NCBI RefSeq assembly: GCF_011075055.1
Contig: NC_058154.1
Span: forward strand, 8,129,620-8,193,619
Direction: 5' to 3'
Source: Mangifera indica
Taxonomy: Eukaryota; Streptophyta; Magnoliopsida; Sapindales; Anacardiaceae
Length of the DNA stretch: 64,000 nucleotides
A program made the translations under genes and the position numbers. How positions within the stretch are numbered: the first letter of the stretch is position 1; each line of letters opens with the position of its first letter. The notes beneath the pieces are model-generated. The model did not search any database. It saw only the letters and a program-made list of their open reading frames with translations, and had not been told where the DNA came from. This document shows positions 12,245 through 24,083 of the stretch, one piece after another.

Positions 12245-12278
12245 GAGCCGCATGTGGGGAGACCCGCACGTATGGTTT
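12245..12278 (+). other. Group II intron domain V relic, probably organelle-derived DNA
   Basis: Exactly 34 nt that fold as a group II intron domain V. The proximal helix pairs GAGCC with GGTTT (G-U pairs allowed). The middle helix G6-C7-A8-U9 pairs with G26-U27-A28-U29 with one C-A mismatch. A two-base AC bulge sits at 24-25, and the distal helix GTGGG/CCCGC closes a GAGA (GNRA) tetraloop. Group II introns are found in plant mitochondria and plastids, not in nuclear genes, so this is probably a nuclear insertion of organelle DNA. The extent of the insertion and the source intron are not known to me. The surrounding 12120-12350 is less AT-rich than its neighbours and may belong to the same insert. 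Confidence 0.75.
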
Positions 12279-13221
12279 TTAGGGGAATCTAGTCCAAAGG
12301 AAATACTGGCAAACGCCCACCCGACTAGAGGGATTGAGAAATTAATAGAGTATAAAACTTAACTTATCTTCTAGCTTTACCTTATTCTGATAATTCAGAG
12401 GACGATTGTGGAGTCACTGAATGAAGTCCTCCATTTCTTTTAGAGGTGCTAACCCGCAACGAGGCATAGATGACTAAGTGACATATGAAATATGGTGACG
12501 ACAACAACATGTCGTAGAAGAAGATAACAGGTAGAGCCAACAACCCACTAAGACTAACGTATCTAATCTACATCTACATCCCTGAGCAACAGTCAAATGG
12601 AGGCGTGAATGCAATACATAACTGTTACCTGTCTTTGGAATGATTGTTCCATCATGTCCACAAAAAAAAAAAAAAAAAAAAACTATAGCAAATCTCGTTG
12701 AAATACTCAACTACAATACACAAAAATCATTCATCGTTGCTTCCTAACATATGTCTAAGTCTCATAAATGTGTTTTACATAACAGAACCATATATCATAT
12801 CCTAAACCTAATAGATATCACTACATATTATTCATAAAATATATTTCCAACAACAAATTCATAATTTCATGCCTAAATCCATTTATAATTCAATATAATC
12901 ATATTTTGACAATCAACATAATCACATATTTTCCATATGTATTTCAAAATCACATCTCAACCTATAACATCATGAATATACAAGAATTCGATGAAACTTA
13001 ACCTTCCCACTTACTTAGGTTGGTTGCTAAAAGAATTCTGGGAATATTTAATAGTGGATAAAATGAAATTTGATCGTACATATCATAACGCTTAAATAGA
13101 AATTCAAATTTAATAAGCATTGGAACTCATTCACCATTAGTAACCTCTAAATCCTTACATCCTATGCAATCAGAGCATAAACTAGAAAATTACCCCCCCC
13201 CCCCCCACCCCCAAGAAGTTT
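12279..13221. other. Non-coding region
   Basis: No gene seen. Contains a 20-A run at about 12661-12680 and, at 13193-13213, a run of 14 C followed by A and more C. The short frame on the minus strand at 12474-12710 has no recognisable feature. Confidence 0.4.
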
Positions 13222-13267
13222 CAGTGCTTGTATTATAAAACCAAACACTGAAGAGCCCAAAACAATG
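13222..13267 (+). pseudogene. Left flank piece of an old copia RT, split by the next element
   Basis: The bases just before the inserted copia read ...GAA GAG CCC AAA ACA ATG (E-E-P-K-T-M). After the insert the same frame continues S-D-S-I-V-D...WFQAMNEEY. This is the usual start of a Ty1/copia reverse transcriptase region ('EPKT...W..AM..E'). The old copia was therefore there first and was split at CAATG. Confidence 0.6.
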
Positions 13268-13600
13268 TGTTAGTGACTTGAGGTTATTTGTGTCTTTTAA
13301 TATAATCCAAGTCAGCATAACCATTTTGTTAGTTTATGTTTTGTTTAAAAATAGATGATGATCCATATTTTATGAAACTTTTTCTAATACAAGTATGGTT
13401 TGCCTTACTTCTTGGCATGTGAACTTGTACTTTGATGTATAAATGACTTTATTTTGGGAATGAAAACATATCTCTGTTTCTGATTTTTAGCTCTCTGTTT
13501 TATCGTGGAAAAATAATCTTGGAAATCTAAGTTAAATCCCTTTTTCATTCGAAAATGTTTAATCTTTTGGTCTAGCTAATTGTTTCCAGGTTCTGCAACA
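13268..13600 (+). repeat. 5' LTR of the copia element
   Basis: TGTTAGTGACTT... to ...GGTTCTGCAACA, 333 bp. Paired with 17629-17961; about 19 substitutions between the two. Confidence 0.95.
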
Positions 13601-13612
13601 TGGTATCAGAGC
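13601..13612 (+). other. Primer binding site, initiator-Met tRNA type
   Basis: TGGTATCAGAGC directly abuts the end of the 5' LTR. It is complementary to the 3' end of plant initiator methionine tRNA, the usual primer of copia reverse transcription. Confidence 0.95.
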
Positions 13613-13693
13613 TTCTATTATCTTAGTGGAGCTATGTCATTTCAAATCAAAACTCATCAGGAAAAATAAAAAAGGCTTTCTTTAGTCAAGTGA

Positions 13694-16600
13694 ATGGTTT
13701 CTTCCTCATCTTCCTTATCACCTCCTGTTTATAATGGTGAAAATTATCACATTTGGGCAGTTAAAATGAAAGCTTTCTTAAGGGGTGTAGGTCTCTGGCA
13801 GTATGTTGAGGAGGAGAAAACACCACTTCCATTAGGGCCCAATCCTACTTTGAATCAAATAAGGATGCATGAAGAAGAAGTTACCAAAGGTCTAAGAGCC
13901 CTGTCCATCATCCACCAAGGAGTAACTGATGTTGTTTTCACTAAAATTGTAGTTTGCAAAACAGCTAAAGAAGCTTGGGACAGACTTAAAGAAGATTCCC
14001 AGGGCAATGAAAGATCAAGGCAAATGCTTACTCTAAACTTAAGGAGAGAATTTGAAGTCTTAAAGATGAAGGAAGCAAAAACTATTACTGAATACACTGA
14101 TAAAATCATGAAGGTAGTGAATCAGATTAGGCTAATGGGTGAGAAATTATTAGACATAAGGATAGTAGAGAAATTCCTTGTAAGCATTCCTGAAAGGTAT
14201 GAGGCAAAGATATCCTTATTAGAGGATTCAAAAGACTTTTCAGAATTGACTTTTTCAGAAGTAGTAAATGCTTTAAAAGCTTAAGATCAAAGGAGAGCAT
14301 TGAGGCATGAAGATGCAACTGAAGGAGCTTTTAATGTAAAGCTTAATGAGAAGCAACCTGGCAGTAGCTTTGGCAAGAAAAATCATGTGGAAAAGAGAGA
14401 AAAATGGAAACAAGGGAGCGAAGGACAGAGAAATAGTGAGAAGAAGAGGAGATATCTTTCATGTCTATACTGCAAAAAGAAAGGTCATTCACAAAATCAT
14501 TGTTGGTTCAGACCTAATGTGAGGTGTAGAATCTGTAACCAATTAGGCCATATAGATAAAGTATGCAAGAACAAAGGAGGAAATCCAACTCATCAAGTTT
14601 AGCATGCTCAATAAGCTGAGAAACAGGAAGAACCAAGTGAAAATTTATTTGTTGTAACTTGTCTTGCAACTAACAGAATGCATAACACTTGGTTGATAAG
14701 TAGTGGATGCTCCAATTACATGACATATGAAGTTGAACTTTTCAGAAACATGGATAAAACTTACCTCTCCAAGGTGAAGATTGGCAATGGTGAACTCTTA
14801 GATGTTAAGGGAAAAGGAGTTGTATGCATAGAAACCCCATCAGGTACTAAAGTCATTAAAGATGTTCTTTTAGTTCCTGAAATTAATCATTATTTGTTAA
14901 GTGTGGGACAAATGTTGGAAAATGGTTATACTTTGCATTTTGAAAACAGGTCTTGCATTATTTTTTATTCATTAGGCTGTGAATTAATTACTGTTGACAT
15001 GAAAGACAAGAATTTTGCCATAGATTGGAAGCAAACTTGTGTTAATGCATATCAACATGTTGAACAAAGCTCTAATTTATGGCATAAAAGGCTTGGTCAC
15101 TTTAATTATTCAACAATAAAGCAAATGCATACTAAGAGTTTAATGATGAATTTGTCTACTATAAGTGATCATGATACAATGTGCAAGGTGTGCCAACTAG
15201 GAAAACAGACCAAACTTTCATTTCCTATCAGCAAATTAAGAGCAAGTGATAAACTTCAGTTGGTTCATACTGATTTGTATGGCCCCATGAGTGTCTTATC
15301 CTTGAATTGAAGCAGATTCTTCTTGTTTTTTATAGATGATTACTTTACACTTTGTTGGATTTACTTCCTCAAGCAAAAGTCAAAAGTGTTAGACATATTC
15401 AAAAAATTTAAAGCTGAAGTAGAGAAGTAATTAGGGTGTAAGCTTAAAGTGATCAGATCAGATAATGGATCTAAATACACTTCAAAGGAGTTTGCTGCAT
15501 TCTGTAATGCTGAAGGGATTATACACCAATTGACCACACCATATACTCCACAGCAAAATGGAGTTAGTGAAAGAAAAAATAGGTCTATAATGGAGATGTC
15601 CAGATGTTTAATGTTTGAAAAAAATTTGCCTAAAGTTTTCTAGGCTGAGGCAACCAACACAACAGTGTATTTGCTTAATTTGCTACCTACCAAAGCCTTG
15701 AATTATGTGACTCCTTATGAAGCTTGGCATGGCTTTAAGCCTTCGGTAGATCATTTGTGTTATGTCTATGTGCCTAATGAGAGAAGAACTAAGTTAGATG
15801 AGAGGTCAGAATGTGGAATATTTGTAGGCTACAGCAGTGTATCAAAGGGGTATAGAATTTATAACCCCAAGACCAAGAAGATTATTATCAGTAGAAATGT
15901 CAAGGTTAATGAATAAAAAACCTAGAATTGGGAGGAGAAAAAAGAAAGCAACCTTGGTTCAAATCTTGATTACAGAATCAATGTTTTGCCAGAAAATTAT
16001 TCTCCTTCCAGTGATGAAAAGGTTGTCCCTACAATTAAAATTAGATCACTTGAAGACATCTATAATAGGTGTAATGTTGCTCATGTTGAACCAAAGTCCT
16101 ATGAGGAAGCTGTAAATTATGAAGGGTGGAACAAAGCCATGGAGAATGAAGTTGATATGATTGATAAAAATTCCACATAGAGCTTGGTTGAAAGACCTGA
16201 AGATCAAAAGATTATAGGTGTCAAGTGGATTTATAGAACCAAATTCAATCCTGATGGTTCTGTAAATAAACTCAAAGCTAGATTAGTAGTTAAAGGTTAC
16301 TTGCAACAATATGGGATAGACTTTACAGTTACATTTGCTCCAGTAGCTAGATATGACACAATCAGATTTTTATTTGCTTTGGCTGTAAAATCAAGCTGGA
16401 AAGTGTACTATCTTGACATCAAGTTGCTTTTTTAAATGGCATACTAGAAGAAGACATTTATGTAGAACAACCTGAAGGCTTCAAGGTACCAAGAGAAGAA
16501 GAGAAAGTGTATAAACTTCATAAGGCTCTGTATGACTTAAAACAGGCACCAAAGGCATGGCACAGCAGGATTCACTCTTACTTGCTGAATCAAAACTTCT

Positions 16601-17634
16601 CTTGTAGCCAAAATGAGTGCACCCTTTATGTAAGAAAGGGTAAAAATGATTTAACTCTTGTTGTTTTCTTGTATGTGGATGACCTTCTGGTGACAGGAAG
16701 AGATGCAAAGTCAACTACTGAATTTAAACAAAATATGCAAAGAGAGTTTGATATATCAGATTTGAGGGAAATGAAATATTTTCTTGGTTTGGAAATAGAT
16801 CAAACTTCCAGTGGCATATTCATCTCTCAAAAGAAATATGCTATGGATTTACTGAAAATGTTTCAAATGGAAAATTGCAAATCAGTATATACTCCTTTGG
16901 TTATGAACTACAAGCTTAGAAGGAATGATGTTGAAGAAAAAGTATAAGTTTCTCAATACAGAAGCCTTATTGGTAGTCTGTTGTATTTATCTTCAAGCAG
17001 ACCTGACATCATGTTTCCAACTTCTTTGTTGTCCAAGTTCATGCAATCACCAAGCAAAAATCATTTATGTGCTACTAAAAGAATACTCAGGTACATAAAA
17101 GGAACTATAGAGTATGGGTTATGGTTTTCAAAACAGAATAGTGGCAAATTAATCGGTTACTCAGATAGTGATTGGGCAGGCAGCTTAGATGATTTTAAAA
17201 GCACATCAGGGTATTGTTTCTCTCTTGGTAGTGCAGTGTTCAGTTGGAACTTAAGGAAACAAGAGGTGGTTTCACAATCTTCTGCTGAGGCAAAATATAT
17301 TGCTGCTGCAAGTACAGCAAACCAAGCCATATGGTTGCAAAAACTCCTATCTGATTTAGATCAAGTTGAACCTAAAAGTATGACTATTTTTGTAGATAAC
17401 AAGGCTGCAATTGCCATCACTAAAAATCTTGTTCATCATGGAAGAACTAAACACATCAATGTGAAGTTTCATGCCATCCGTGAAGTAGAGAAGATGGGAG
17501 AAATCAGTTTAGTGCACTACAGCTCTAAAGATCAATTTGCTGACATCATGACAAAGGCAGTTGCTAAGCCTCAATTTGAATCCTTAAGATTGAGACTTGG
17601 AGTTGTCGAAAAAACCTCAAAAGAGGAGTGTTAG
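13694..17634 (+). pseudogene. Copia gag-pol polyprotein pseudogene
   Basis: One frame runs from ATG at 13694. Gag is 13694-14602 and ends in two CX2CX4HX4C zinc knuckles at about 14460-14580 (CLYCKKKGHSQNHC; CRICNQLGHIDKVC). The protease starts near 14690, but its active-site Asp is Ser (WLISSGCSNYMT). The GAG-pre-integrase finger (LWHKRLGHFNYS) and the integrase core (RSDNGSKY; TPQQNGVSERKNR) follow. RT starts near 16110 and has YVDD at 16672-16683. RNase H runs 17150-17634 (SDSDWAGS; SQSSAEAKY; HINVKFHAIRE). In-frame stops end the open segments at 14284, 14602, 15310, about 15430, 15643, 15916, 16180 and 16947. A one-base loss at about 16421-16424 moves the rest into another frame. The final stop lies inside the first bases of the 3' LTR. 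Not functional, but all domains are readable. Confidence 0.95.
17619..17628 (+). other. Polypurine tract of the copia element
   Basis: AAAAGAGGAG lies directly before the TG of the 3' LTR; in this family it primes plus-strand DNA synthesis. Confidence 0.85.
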
Positions 17635-17961
17635 TGACTTGAGGTTATTTGTGTCTTTTAGTTTAATCCAAGTCAGCATAACTATTTTGTTAGTTTATGT
17701 TTTGTTTAAAAATGGATGATAATTCATATTTTATGGAACTTTTTCTTATACAAGTATGGTTTGCCTTACTTCTTGGCATGTGAACTTGTACTTTGATGTA
17801 TAAATGACTTTATTTTGGGAATGAAAACATATCTCTGTTTCTCATTTTTAGCTCTCTGTTTTATCTTGGAAAAACAATCTTGGAAATCTGATTTATATCC
17901 CCTTTTCATCCGAAAATGTTAAATCTTTTGGTCCAACTAATTGTTTCCAGGTTCTGCAACA
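17629..17961 (+). repeat. 3' LTR of the copia element
   Basis: 333 bp, TGTTAG...GCAACA, followed by the target duplication CAATG. Pair of 13268-13600. Confidence 0.95.
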
Positions 17962-17966
17962 CAATG

Positions 17967-19080
17967 TCTGATTCAATAGTGGATACCAATTGGTTTCAGG
18001 CCATGAATGAAGAATATTATACACATATTAAGAATCAGAGTTGGCCCCTTATACCTTTCAGCCCCAATATGATAGGCTGGGCATAAATGAGTGTTTAAAA
18101 CCAAGTACAAACCATATGAGTCAATTCTAAAATTAAATGCAATATGGGTAACGAAAGGTTTACAACAAACTCAATGTATAAATTAACTACAAGCATTAGT
18201 CTAGTTACTACACCAACCACTGTTAGAGTGATTATTACTTTTGCAATGACATATAAGTGGAAAATACATTAGATTGATGTTAATAATGTTTTTTTAACGG
18301 TGATCTAACTGAAAATATTTATATGGCATAACCTGAAAAGTTTATAGACCACGTGAATTTTAATCATGTATGTAAATTGTCCAACGCCTTATTTGGGTTA
18401 AAATAGACACTCAAAGCTTGGTCTGGCAATTAGAAACATCTTTACCAAGTAAAGATTTTGTCAGCTATTCAAATTTGTTTGTTTAAAAAATAGATCGGGT
18501 TACAGTTTATATTCTAGTTTATAGACAAGAACAAACTCTACCTATATAGAAGGTTCAGTGGTTGATTTAGACACACATTTTTCTCTTAAAAATCTAAAGG
18601 AATTGAGCTATTTATTGGGAATTTAAGCACACAGATCAGGTGATGATCTGCATTTATCACAGTCTAAATACATAGTGGATCAACTTTTTTAAACAAACGT
18701 GAGTAATGCTAATCCTAATTCTACACTTATGGTTGTTGGGACTAAATTCTTTGTGGAAGACAGTGAATTATTTAAGAATCCTCGTTTACAAAGAAGTGCA
18801 ATTAGAGTTATCTTGTTAATAAACTTAGTCAGTTTTTAAAAGCTCCAACTAGACTTCAATGGTAAGGGTGCAACAGAGTGTTAATGTTCATAAAATGAAC
18901 CATGAGTTATGGTCTATTCTTAAACCAGCCCTTCATTTGAAGCTAGAAGCGCTTTCAAATATAGATTGGGTTGGAAATATTGGTGAGAAAAGATCCACAA
19001 GTGGATATTATGTTTACTTCAGGAATAATCTTATACAAAGGAATAATTTATTTTTTTGTTTTCCAGGAATAATCTTATAA
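17967..19080 (+). pseudogene. Older copia RT/RNase H remnant (host of the nested copia)
   Basis: Picks up straight after the target duplication with WFQAMNEEYYT and KNQSWPLIPFSPNM, the N-terminal RT region of a copia polyprotein. It then decays through many stops and shifts: ENIYMA.PEKFIDHVNFNHVCKL and ALFGLK at 18310-18410, then an RNase H piece at 18935-19030 (DWVGN...KRSTSGYYVYFRNNLI). Parts such as the YVDD region are hardly recognisable. No LTR of its own could be found. It is clearly older than the insert at 13268-17961. Confidence 0.75.
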
Positions 19081-21362
19081 TCTTTATTTTTTCCACAAGT
19101 GGATAATATTATCGTTCATTTATTCGTTAATTACAAATATAATTGTCAAATATGATATTATCGGTCATTTATGACAATTGGGGCTATAAGAATACTTACA
19201 AGAATTTTTTTATGATATTTTTATTTAAAGACACTAAAAATCATGGAAAGTAAAAATTTATTGTGGCATTTTATAATAATTGCTGTTTAATAACATTTTA
19301 ATAATTTCTTTTATATATAAGTTTAATTACAATAATTTTTCAGGTTTACCATTTATATTTTTCCTTTAACTAATTTTTTAGTTTTGGACATATTTTTTCA
19401 TGTCTGGCAAAAAATTTTAGATACTGTTTCGTGGTAATAGGGAGTATTTTGAGTACATTCAACATTAGTTGTTATCATTTATTTTTTTTAAATTAATAAA
19501 TTGGAGATATCTATTAGGTAGGGGTGGATTCAAGTCAAATTGATTTCGAACAAGAGTTAATTCGAATTCGATTTGAATTCAAAACTATTCTGACATTCCC
19601 TCTTCACTTTGGCTCAAATCACACTGAATCAAGCCAATGGATGAGTCTAGGGCACGAAGAGAGCCCAATGATTGCAAATTTAACCATTGCCCAAACTCGG
19701 TACCTTACACCGGTTTTTCATATCACGGGTTTGTATTGATTTTAAATTCCTTGTGCATAACATTATGCATTTGATAAAATTCCTCATTGATATATTCAAT
19801 TTGTATGTATCCCAAGCTATTTCATTGGTTTTCTTGGGAGTAGTTTCTCAGATGAGTTCCACTTAAGGATATTGTTAGAGACTTAGGGCTATTGTTAATT
19901 AACGGTTTAAATTGTCATATGATAAATGTTGAAAGTTTGTTTATGGAAGATTGTGATGGAATTATGTAATCGTTTGTGCAAATTGTTTATACTTTGGTTT
20001 GTTTCGTTTGTTTTTATTGCATAATGTTATGGCAGGTTTTCGCAAATTCATGAGTTTGAGAAACCAAACGGTGAGAGAGCTTTGAATTTAATGAACTATT
20101 GTGTTGTTGCAATGCAGGACTACCCAGATATCCTTTTCATATGCGTACAATGATGTGCATAGGTTGGTGGGTTCACTTTTATTTTTGTATTTTATAATAA
20201 TTTGGTTTAGTTCAGTTTCAGGTGTTTGAGCATTATACGATTATTTGTGTCATAATCTGATGTGATATGCAGTTTTGTTTTCAAGAAGACGACTAAGTTT
20301 TACCAAAGGATAGCCAGGTTTTTCGTTCATTTTATTTATTTTCTTTAGTGATTATTCAATGTGGTTTTTTTCTTTTTTTTTGCATCTACTTTATGTATGT
20401 CTATGGAATATATGCATAGAACAGAAAATAGAGCATTCATAATATTACAACTGTACCTACTTTGATATTTCCTATTTTTCATAATGCGAAACTTGAGTTT
20501 AGGAGGACTTTAGGAAGTCTATTTTGTTTTACATTGCAGTTTGGCTGCTCTTGATGTTATTGTATGATGGAGGAATGTTGCTTCTTCCTATAATGGACAG
20601 TTTACTCCTTTTATACCGGTGGTTTCGCTACATTTGTTACTTTTTTAGTAAACGTGCCTTGATCACTTCTCCATTATGGCTTATCAATTTGGAATCTAGT
20701 CATTCTTGTTTTCCATTAATTTGATAGTGTTTTTTTGTTTGATTTGTAAATAGGATTATTCAACTTTATACAATCCAATGCGCAACAAAAGGAGACAATA
20801 ATTGTAATTGAAAGTAGTTAGGTTGATAAATAATTCAATAAAATTATTGAATTGAATTTCTATTTAGTAAATTGTCCCGCTTAATTTATAGTATTCTCAT
20901 AAAGATTATTTCATTTTTGATTAAGTAATATAAATTGATTTGTTTTAGTTTTTTTAATTATCTACTTATAGTTTTCTCCTCTCTTTTTTTTTTTCTTTCC
21001 GTGTTACATATATGAATTGATTGATTGTTTGGAGCTAGATTTTATTAATTACAATTTATTTTTTAGGAACTTAAAATCTGTTATATTTCTTACATTATAT
21101 AATTTTTGTTTTTTATAATCGAAAGTTGAAGGTTGAATTAAGAGCTTATTGTTAGTTATATATATATATATATATAAGGCTATTATTGATATATAAAAAA
21201 AATCTTTTGTAGCTATTATAAATGTCATAATAATTTATTGATTAATTTTTTAAACTTTTATAACAATTAAAATTACCATTAAATATCATAATAATTGACA
21301 GAAAGAGGATATTTTATAGTTTTTAATCAAAATTATAAAAGTTGGTATAAATTATGATAAAA
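19081..21362. other. AT-rich region; possible MITE end and possible gene relic
   Basis: No intact gene. At 19521 TAGGGGTGGATTCAAGTC resembles the start of short hAT-type elements, but no partner end was found. Around 20035-20330 there are splice-like islands. GCAG precedes a piece reading FSQIHEFEKPN up to GGTGAGA. A second piece after TGCAATGCAG at 20118 reads LPRYPFHMRTMMCI up to GGTTGG. The islands sit in T-rich intron-like sequence and could be a decayed host gene fragment; I do not recognise it. Runs of T and A elsewhere are not informative. Confidence 0.3.
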
Positions 21363-21540
21363 ACTTTTAATGGCAATTATAAACTAATGGTAGAAATTAT
21401 AATAATTACTCTTTAGTGACAATTGCAAATGTTAGTGAAAATTATGGTCATCACCTTTTAGCGGCAATTGCAAATGACGGTATAAATTATGGTATTTACT
21501 TTTTAGCAAGAATTACAAATGCCATTAATTGTATGTTAAT
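21363..21540. repeat. Short tandem repeats, four units of about 45 bp
   Basis: Units starting near 21367, 21413, 21456 and 21502 share TTTTAGYGGCAATTGCAAATG...TATAAATTATGGTAATTAC. The words TTAGTGGCA and TGCCACTAA recur on both strands through 21590-21780, as in subterminal regions of CACTA-like DNA transposons, but no CACTA terminus was fixed. Confidence 0.6.
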
Positions 21541-22479
21541 TAACTTTGCAAAAAAAAAAAATTAAATTCAGTGGCAATTCTAAATGCCATAAATAAATGC
21601 TAGAACATTGTCAAACTTTTGCCAACATTTATTTTGTATTTATATCAATGTTGTAAATAATTACTGCTAAAACCTATAGTGATACTAGATTTAGTGGAAT
21701 TTGTCTTAATGTCTTTAAAAATATTAGTGACATTTATAAATACCACTAAAATTATAAAAAATGCCACTAAAAACTCTCATCTCCCAAGAAACCCTAGCCA
21801 ACCGGGAGTCTTAAAGCAAAGGGAATCTTTATGTCGTGTTGATAAAAAATTCTAGCATTATTAAGGCTCCAAAGAAAAAATTCTAGCATTATTAAGACTC
21901 CAATGACTCCACAAGGATTCGATTTATTTCTAGTATCAAGATTTCAAGTTTAACGAATGAAAGCGCAAACTCTACACCTACCTTTCGATAGTCACTTGAA
22001 CCTACTAACATGTGTAAAATTGAGCCCTAAACTGAACACAAGACACTGTAAATCCATTCATTAAGTCAAACATCGACGATATTATTAAAATATAAAATAT
22101 AAAAATACTTCAAGTTTATGAGGATCGAAAGATAGCTCTTAGTTCCTAGAATAGTAAAATTTAGCCACTCATTTATAAATCAGAAACACAACAATAAATA
22201 TATAAAACATCGCATTACAATGGAACTATTGGAAGTTAGATATATACATAAATATGCATAAATCTTGATACTGCTTTTGCAATTGAGGCTCTCAATTGAC
22301 ACCTCGCAAATCTATATCTTGATCACTATGTTATAACTATAGAGGTAATGAGATGTTAACAAAAGATTGAGGATAATGATTATTATCAAGATATAATGAA
22401 ATCTAGGTCTAGATATATTATTATACTCATTAAAAAGATCATATTCTAGATAAAATATCAAGTTGTTTTAAGTAGTGCC
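21541..22479. other. AT-rich non-coding region
   Basis: 21541-21780 continues the TTAGTGGCA/TGCCACTAA words in both orientations. A 21-bp direct repeat AAAAAATTCTAGCATTATTA occurs at about 21845 and 21877. Nothing coding is seen. Confidence 0.4.
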
Positions 22480-22794
22480 CTTAGCCATATACATGAAATT
22501 TATGACCTGCTATTTGTCTCAAGATGTGCAATTAAAGTATTGCTTTCTTAACTACTTGTTCAATTTCCAAAAAAATGCATAATCTACTATGATAATAGTG
22601 CTTATGTGTTCTTTACTCATAACAACAATACCGCAAATAAATCGATATGTAAAGAAATAAAATATCACACAACCAAGAACCTTATAAATATGGTAATTGT
22701 TATAAAGGAGTGTGTAAATACAGAGTTGATAAGGTTATATCTCCTAACCAAATGCCTAAGACCAGTAGGTCATACAGTCATGTTGAAAACATGA
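22480..22794 (+). pseudogene. Copia RNase H 3' fragment
   Basis: Reads AIYMKFMTCY, then after shifts YDNSAYVFFTHNNNTANKS and EIKYHTTKNLINMVIV, NTELI, matching the last part of a copia RNase H (active-site region 'YCDN', then 'KHID.KYH'). The conserved HI/HID stretch is changed and the frame moves once near 22590. Ends at the stop at 22794. No gag, protease, integrase or RT is left upstream, so the element is truncated on its 5' side. About 775 bp of untranslated DNA and an LTR follow. Confidence 0.7.
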
Positions 22795-22962
22795 AGGCAT
22801 TTAGGGTCTTTTTTATATTTAGGGTTAGTGGGAGAAATTGTAATTTGCCAACTCAATGACATATTCTTTATGATTGAGTAGATAATTTTATTTTGATTAT
22901 GTTCATTTTGAAATAAATATATAATTATATTTTATATATGCACATATATGTGGTTATAGTAA

Positions 22963-23140
22963 AACATGTGTCTCAAGAATAAAGTTTCTCTTGAGTATGG
23001 TAGTTGTATGGTTGATTATATTAAAATATATGTATACAATATGTGTCTCAAGAAAATGGTTCATCTTGAGTATGAGAGTTGTATCTATACAACATATGTC
23101 TCAAGAATATGGTTTATCTTAAATATGACAATTGTATTAG
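22963..23140. repeat. Three-unit degenerate repeat in the copia 3' untranslated region
   Basis: ATGTGTCTCAAGAATAAAGT at 22966, ATGTGTCTCAAGAAAATGGT at 23040 and ATATGTCTCAAGAATATGGT at 23093 are each followed by T(C)ATCTTGAGTATG and a TTGTAT word. Spacing is 74 and 53 bp. Confidence 0.7.
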
Positions 23141-23558
23141 TATGTTTCTTTGTTTATCTTGAGACTATTGATGAAACATACTATTTCATCGAAAGTTGTG
23201 GATTTCTTTAGTTTTTATATTTAAGCATATTGATTAAAGAGAAATCATATTGAGCACTAACGAGTGATAACATATTTTTCTTATCACTTTTGGATGTTAT
23301 TCTTTCTACACTTCTAAATTAATGATCCATGTAATATAGTTGTGAGTAATTGTAATCATGGATGTCTTATGTTGTTTTGAGACATATAAATTGTTTTGGT
23401 TCTTTATTAATAATCAAGATTGTTTGGCTAAAGTGTTGTCCCTGAACTATGTTGTATTTCTTAAAATGAGTGGCCACTTTAAAAGTAGAAATATTGTTTA
23501 CCCAAAAAAAAAAGATTTCTTTTCTTAAAAGAAAAAAATTTGATAATCAATGTTGCCC

Positions 23559-23569
23559 AAAGAGGAGAA
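23559..23569 (+). other. Polypurine tract
   Basis: AAAGAGGAGAA directly precedes TGTTGG, the start of the following LTR. This matches the purine tract/LTR junction of copia elements. Confidence 0.7.
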
Positions 23570-24083
23570 TGTTGGAATTTCTTCTGTGGACATACATTGA
23601 TTATATTTTTATATTTGATTAAAATAAAACCAAGCAAATGTATGCTCCAAAATCAATTTATTAGGTATTATATGTTTATATTGTAAAGACCAATTACACC
23701 TCAAATTGGGCCTTTTAATTTTGGTGACTAACGTGGGCTATTGTAGTCTATCGAGATTTTAACGAGAAAACCCAATAAACTTATTATAAAAGAGCTAGGT
23801 TCCCTTCCCAAAAGCTATAGAAGCAATACATGTACTCATTCACAATCATCGTGTTTTGGTTATATGTGTTATTGAATTGGATGACTAGTTTCACCTAATC
23901 AATAATCGATCAAATTTAGAATTGATCGGACATTAAGTACAACGTATCAAGTTCATCTAATTCCCTACCTATTGATATTTAGTATTCTATAATCAATATG
24001 CATATCAATTAATAATGAATATTGAATTTAGAATTGATTAAATGCATGGATTTATTGTTGAGAATATGTGTTGTTTAATCCCA
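23570..24083 (+). repeat. 3' LTR of the truncated copia (end approximate)
   Basis: Starts TGTTGGAATTTC after a purine tract. A block near 23757-23820 (TTTTAACGAGAAAACCCAAT...ATTATAAAAGAG...CCTTCCCA) includes a TATA-like promoter core and recurs at about 33010-33062 in a second copy of the family. The right end near 24083 is a guess from that alignment; no 5' LTR or target duplication was found. Confidence 0.55.

Larger units (their letters stand above)
13268..17961 (+). mobile_element. Ty1/copia LTR retrotransposon with both LTRs (4,694 bp)
   Basis: Two LTRs of 333 bp each (13268-13600, 17629-17961) start TGTTAG and end GCAACA. They are flanked by the 5-bp duplication CAATG (13263-13267 and 17962-17966). 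A tRNA-iMet-type primer site follows the 5' LTR directly and a purine tract precedes the 3' LTR. By eye the LTRs differ at 19 of 333 positions (about 6%), with no length difference. Order inside is gag, protease, integrase, RT, RNase H, typical of copia. The element is nested in an older copia RT region. Coding stops and one frameshift make it defective. Confidence 0.95.
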
